Below are positions 63,657 to 64,000 of a DNA stretch of 64,000 nucleotides, in pieces. Under the pieces are notes generated by a model. That model was not told where the DNA came from, did no database searches, and worked only from the letters and a program-made list of their open reading frames with translations. The position numbers were made by a program, and so were the translations under genes. The DNA comes from Tenacibaculum sp. Bg11-29 (GTDB lineage: Bacteria; Bacteroidota; Bacteroidia; Flavobacteriales; Flavobacteriaceae): NCBI RefSeq assembly GCF_002836595.1, contig NZ_PJBB01000003.1, positions 2,231,001 to 2,295,000 on the forward strand, written 5' to 3'. The number at the start of each line of letters is the position of its first letter. Position 1 is the stretch's first letter.

Positions 63657-64000
63657 ATGCAACCAATTAGAAATATCGCTATTATAGCACACGTTGATCA
63701 CGGTAAGACTACCTTGGTAGACAAAATTATAGATCAGGCAAAAGTTTTAGACGATCGTAAAGAACGTACTGACTTATTATTAGATAACAATGACTTAGAG
63801 CGTGAAAGAGGAATTACGATTCTTTCTAAAAACGTATCTGTAAATTATAAGAATACAAAAATCAATGTTATTGATACACCTGGTCACGCCGATTTCGGAG
63901 GAGAAGTAGAGCGTGTATTAAAAATGGCTGATGGTGTTTTATTATTAGTTGATGCATTTGAAGGCCCTATGCCACAAACTCGTTTTGTATTAGGAAAAGC
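63657..64000 (+). CDS. typA: GTP-binding protein TypA/BipA (N-terminal part; cut by window edge)
   Basis: 114 codons visible. The P-loop [15 protein letters not shown] starts at residue 9, [12 protein letters not shown] near 54 is the switch I/G2 region, and [16 protein letters not shown] near 74 is G3. [10 protein letters not shown] and [14 protein letters not shown] are characteristic of TypA among the translational GTPases. It is a ribosome-associated GTPase. The gene continues beyond base 64000. Confidence 0.94.
   Translation, partial: MQPIRNIAIIAHVDHGKTTLVDKIIDQAKVLDDRKERTDLLLDNNDLERERGITILSKNVSVNYKNTKINVIDTPGHADFGGEVERVLKMADGVLLLVDAFEGPMPQTRFVLGK

Overview
This is an A+T-rich window from a gliding-type member of the Bacteroidota, most likely a marine Flavobacteriaceae (Tenacibaculum/Polaribacter-like; the genus is inference). 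The grounds are a giant SprB-like adhesin with a type IX secretion sorting domain followed by PorP/SprF and OmpA-type genes, promoters of the Bacteroidota form TAnnTTTG, a bacillithiol gene (bshA), DUF3810 and OstA-like genes, a PurA/Fur/Rel cluster, and an arginine pathway with the transcarbamylase of the N-acylornithine type.

Layout. 1-16504 (+): the 3' part of a huge surface adhesin gene. It holds 65 almost identical 156-bp repeats, then three 885-bp super-repeats, then the sorting domain, and is followed by sprF-like and ompA-like genes. 16618-25784 (-): an arginine operon, transcribed GNAT-argG-argC-proC-argD-argF'-argB-argE-argH, whose five-gene-junction gaps carry small palindromic repeats. 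25785-26656: an 872-bp divergent control region. 26657-34273 (+): the ilvE-D-B-N-C-A operon. 34270-44384: an aminotransferase, OstA-like protein, PLP decarboxylase, purA, fur-like, relA/spoT and mqo. 44540-47931: ECF sigma, putative anti-sigma, beta-barrel protein, then a hydroxylase. 48064-49176: rpsF-rpsR-rplI. 49360-53735 (-): lysA, pepT, a lipoprotein and DUF3810. 53863-64000: dnaB, a secreted protein, a TPR/AraC regulator, the N-terminal half of transketolase, bshA, aroB, proline dehydrogenase, a LETM1-like protein and the start of typA.

The most interesting part is the arg/ilv divergent region. On the + strand there are two complete transcription attenuators in series. Each has a short leader peptide made mostly of Ile/Val/Leu, an antiterminator that starts at the stop codon, and a strong intrinsic terminator that excludes it. 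On the - strand, starting 4 bases after a perfect TAnnTTTG element, lies a 23-codon leader ending in Phe-Val-Arg-Phe-Arg-Arg-Arg-Ser, with a second Arg-Arg-Arg reading frame behind it in the same frame. No ArgR gene lies in the window. Translation-sensing control of both operons from one spacer is therefore the leading hypothesis. It is strongly supported by the sequence for ilv. For arg the peptide is well supported, but the terminator is not resolved.

The second notable feature is the adhesin repeat array. Over 10.1 kb, the copies appear to differ at only one codon (Ser/Ala/Arg), which implies very recent amplification or strong homogenisation.
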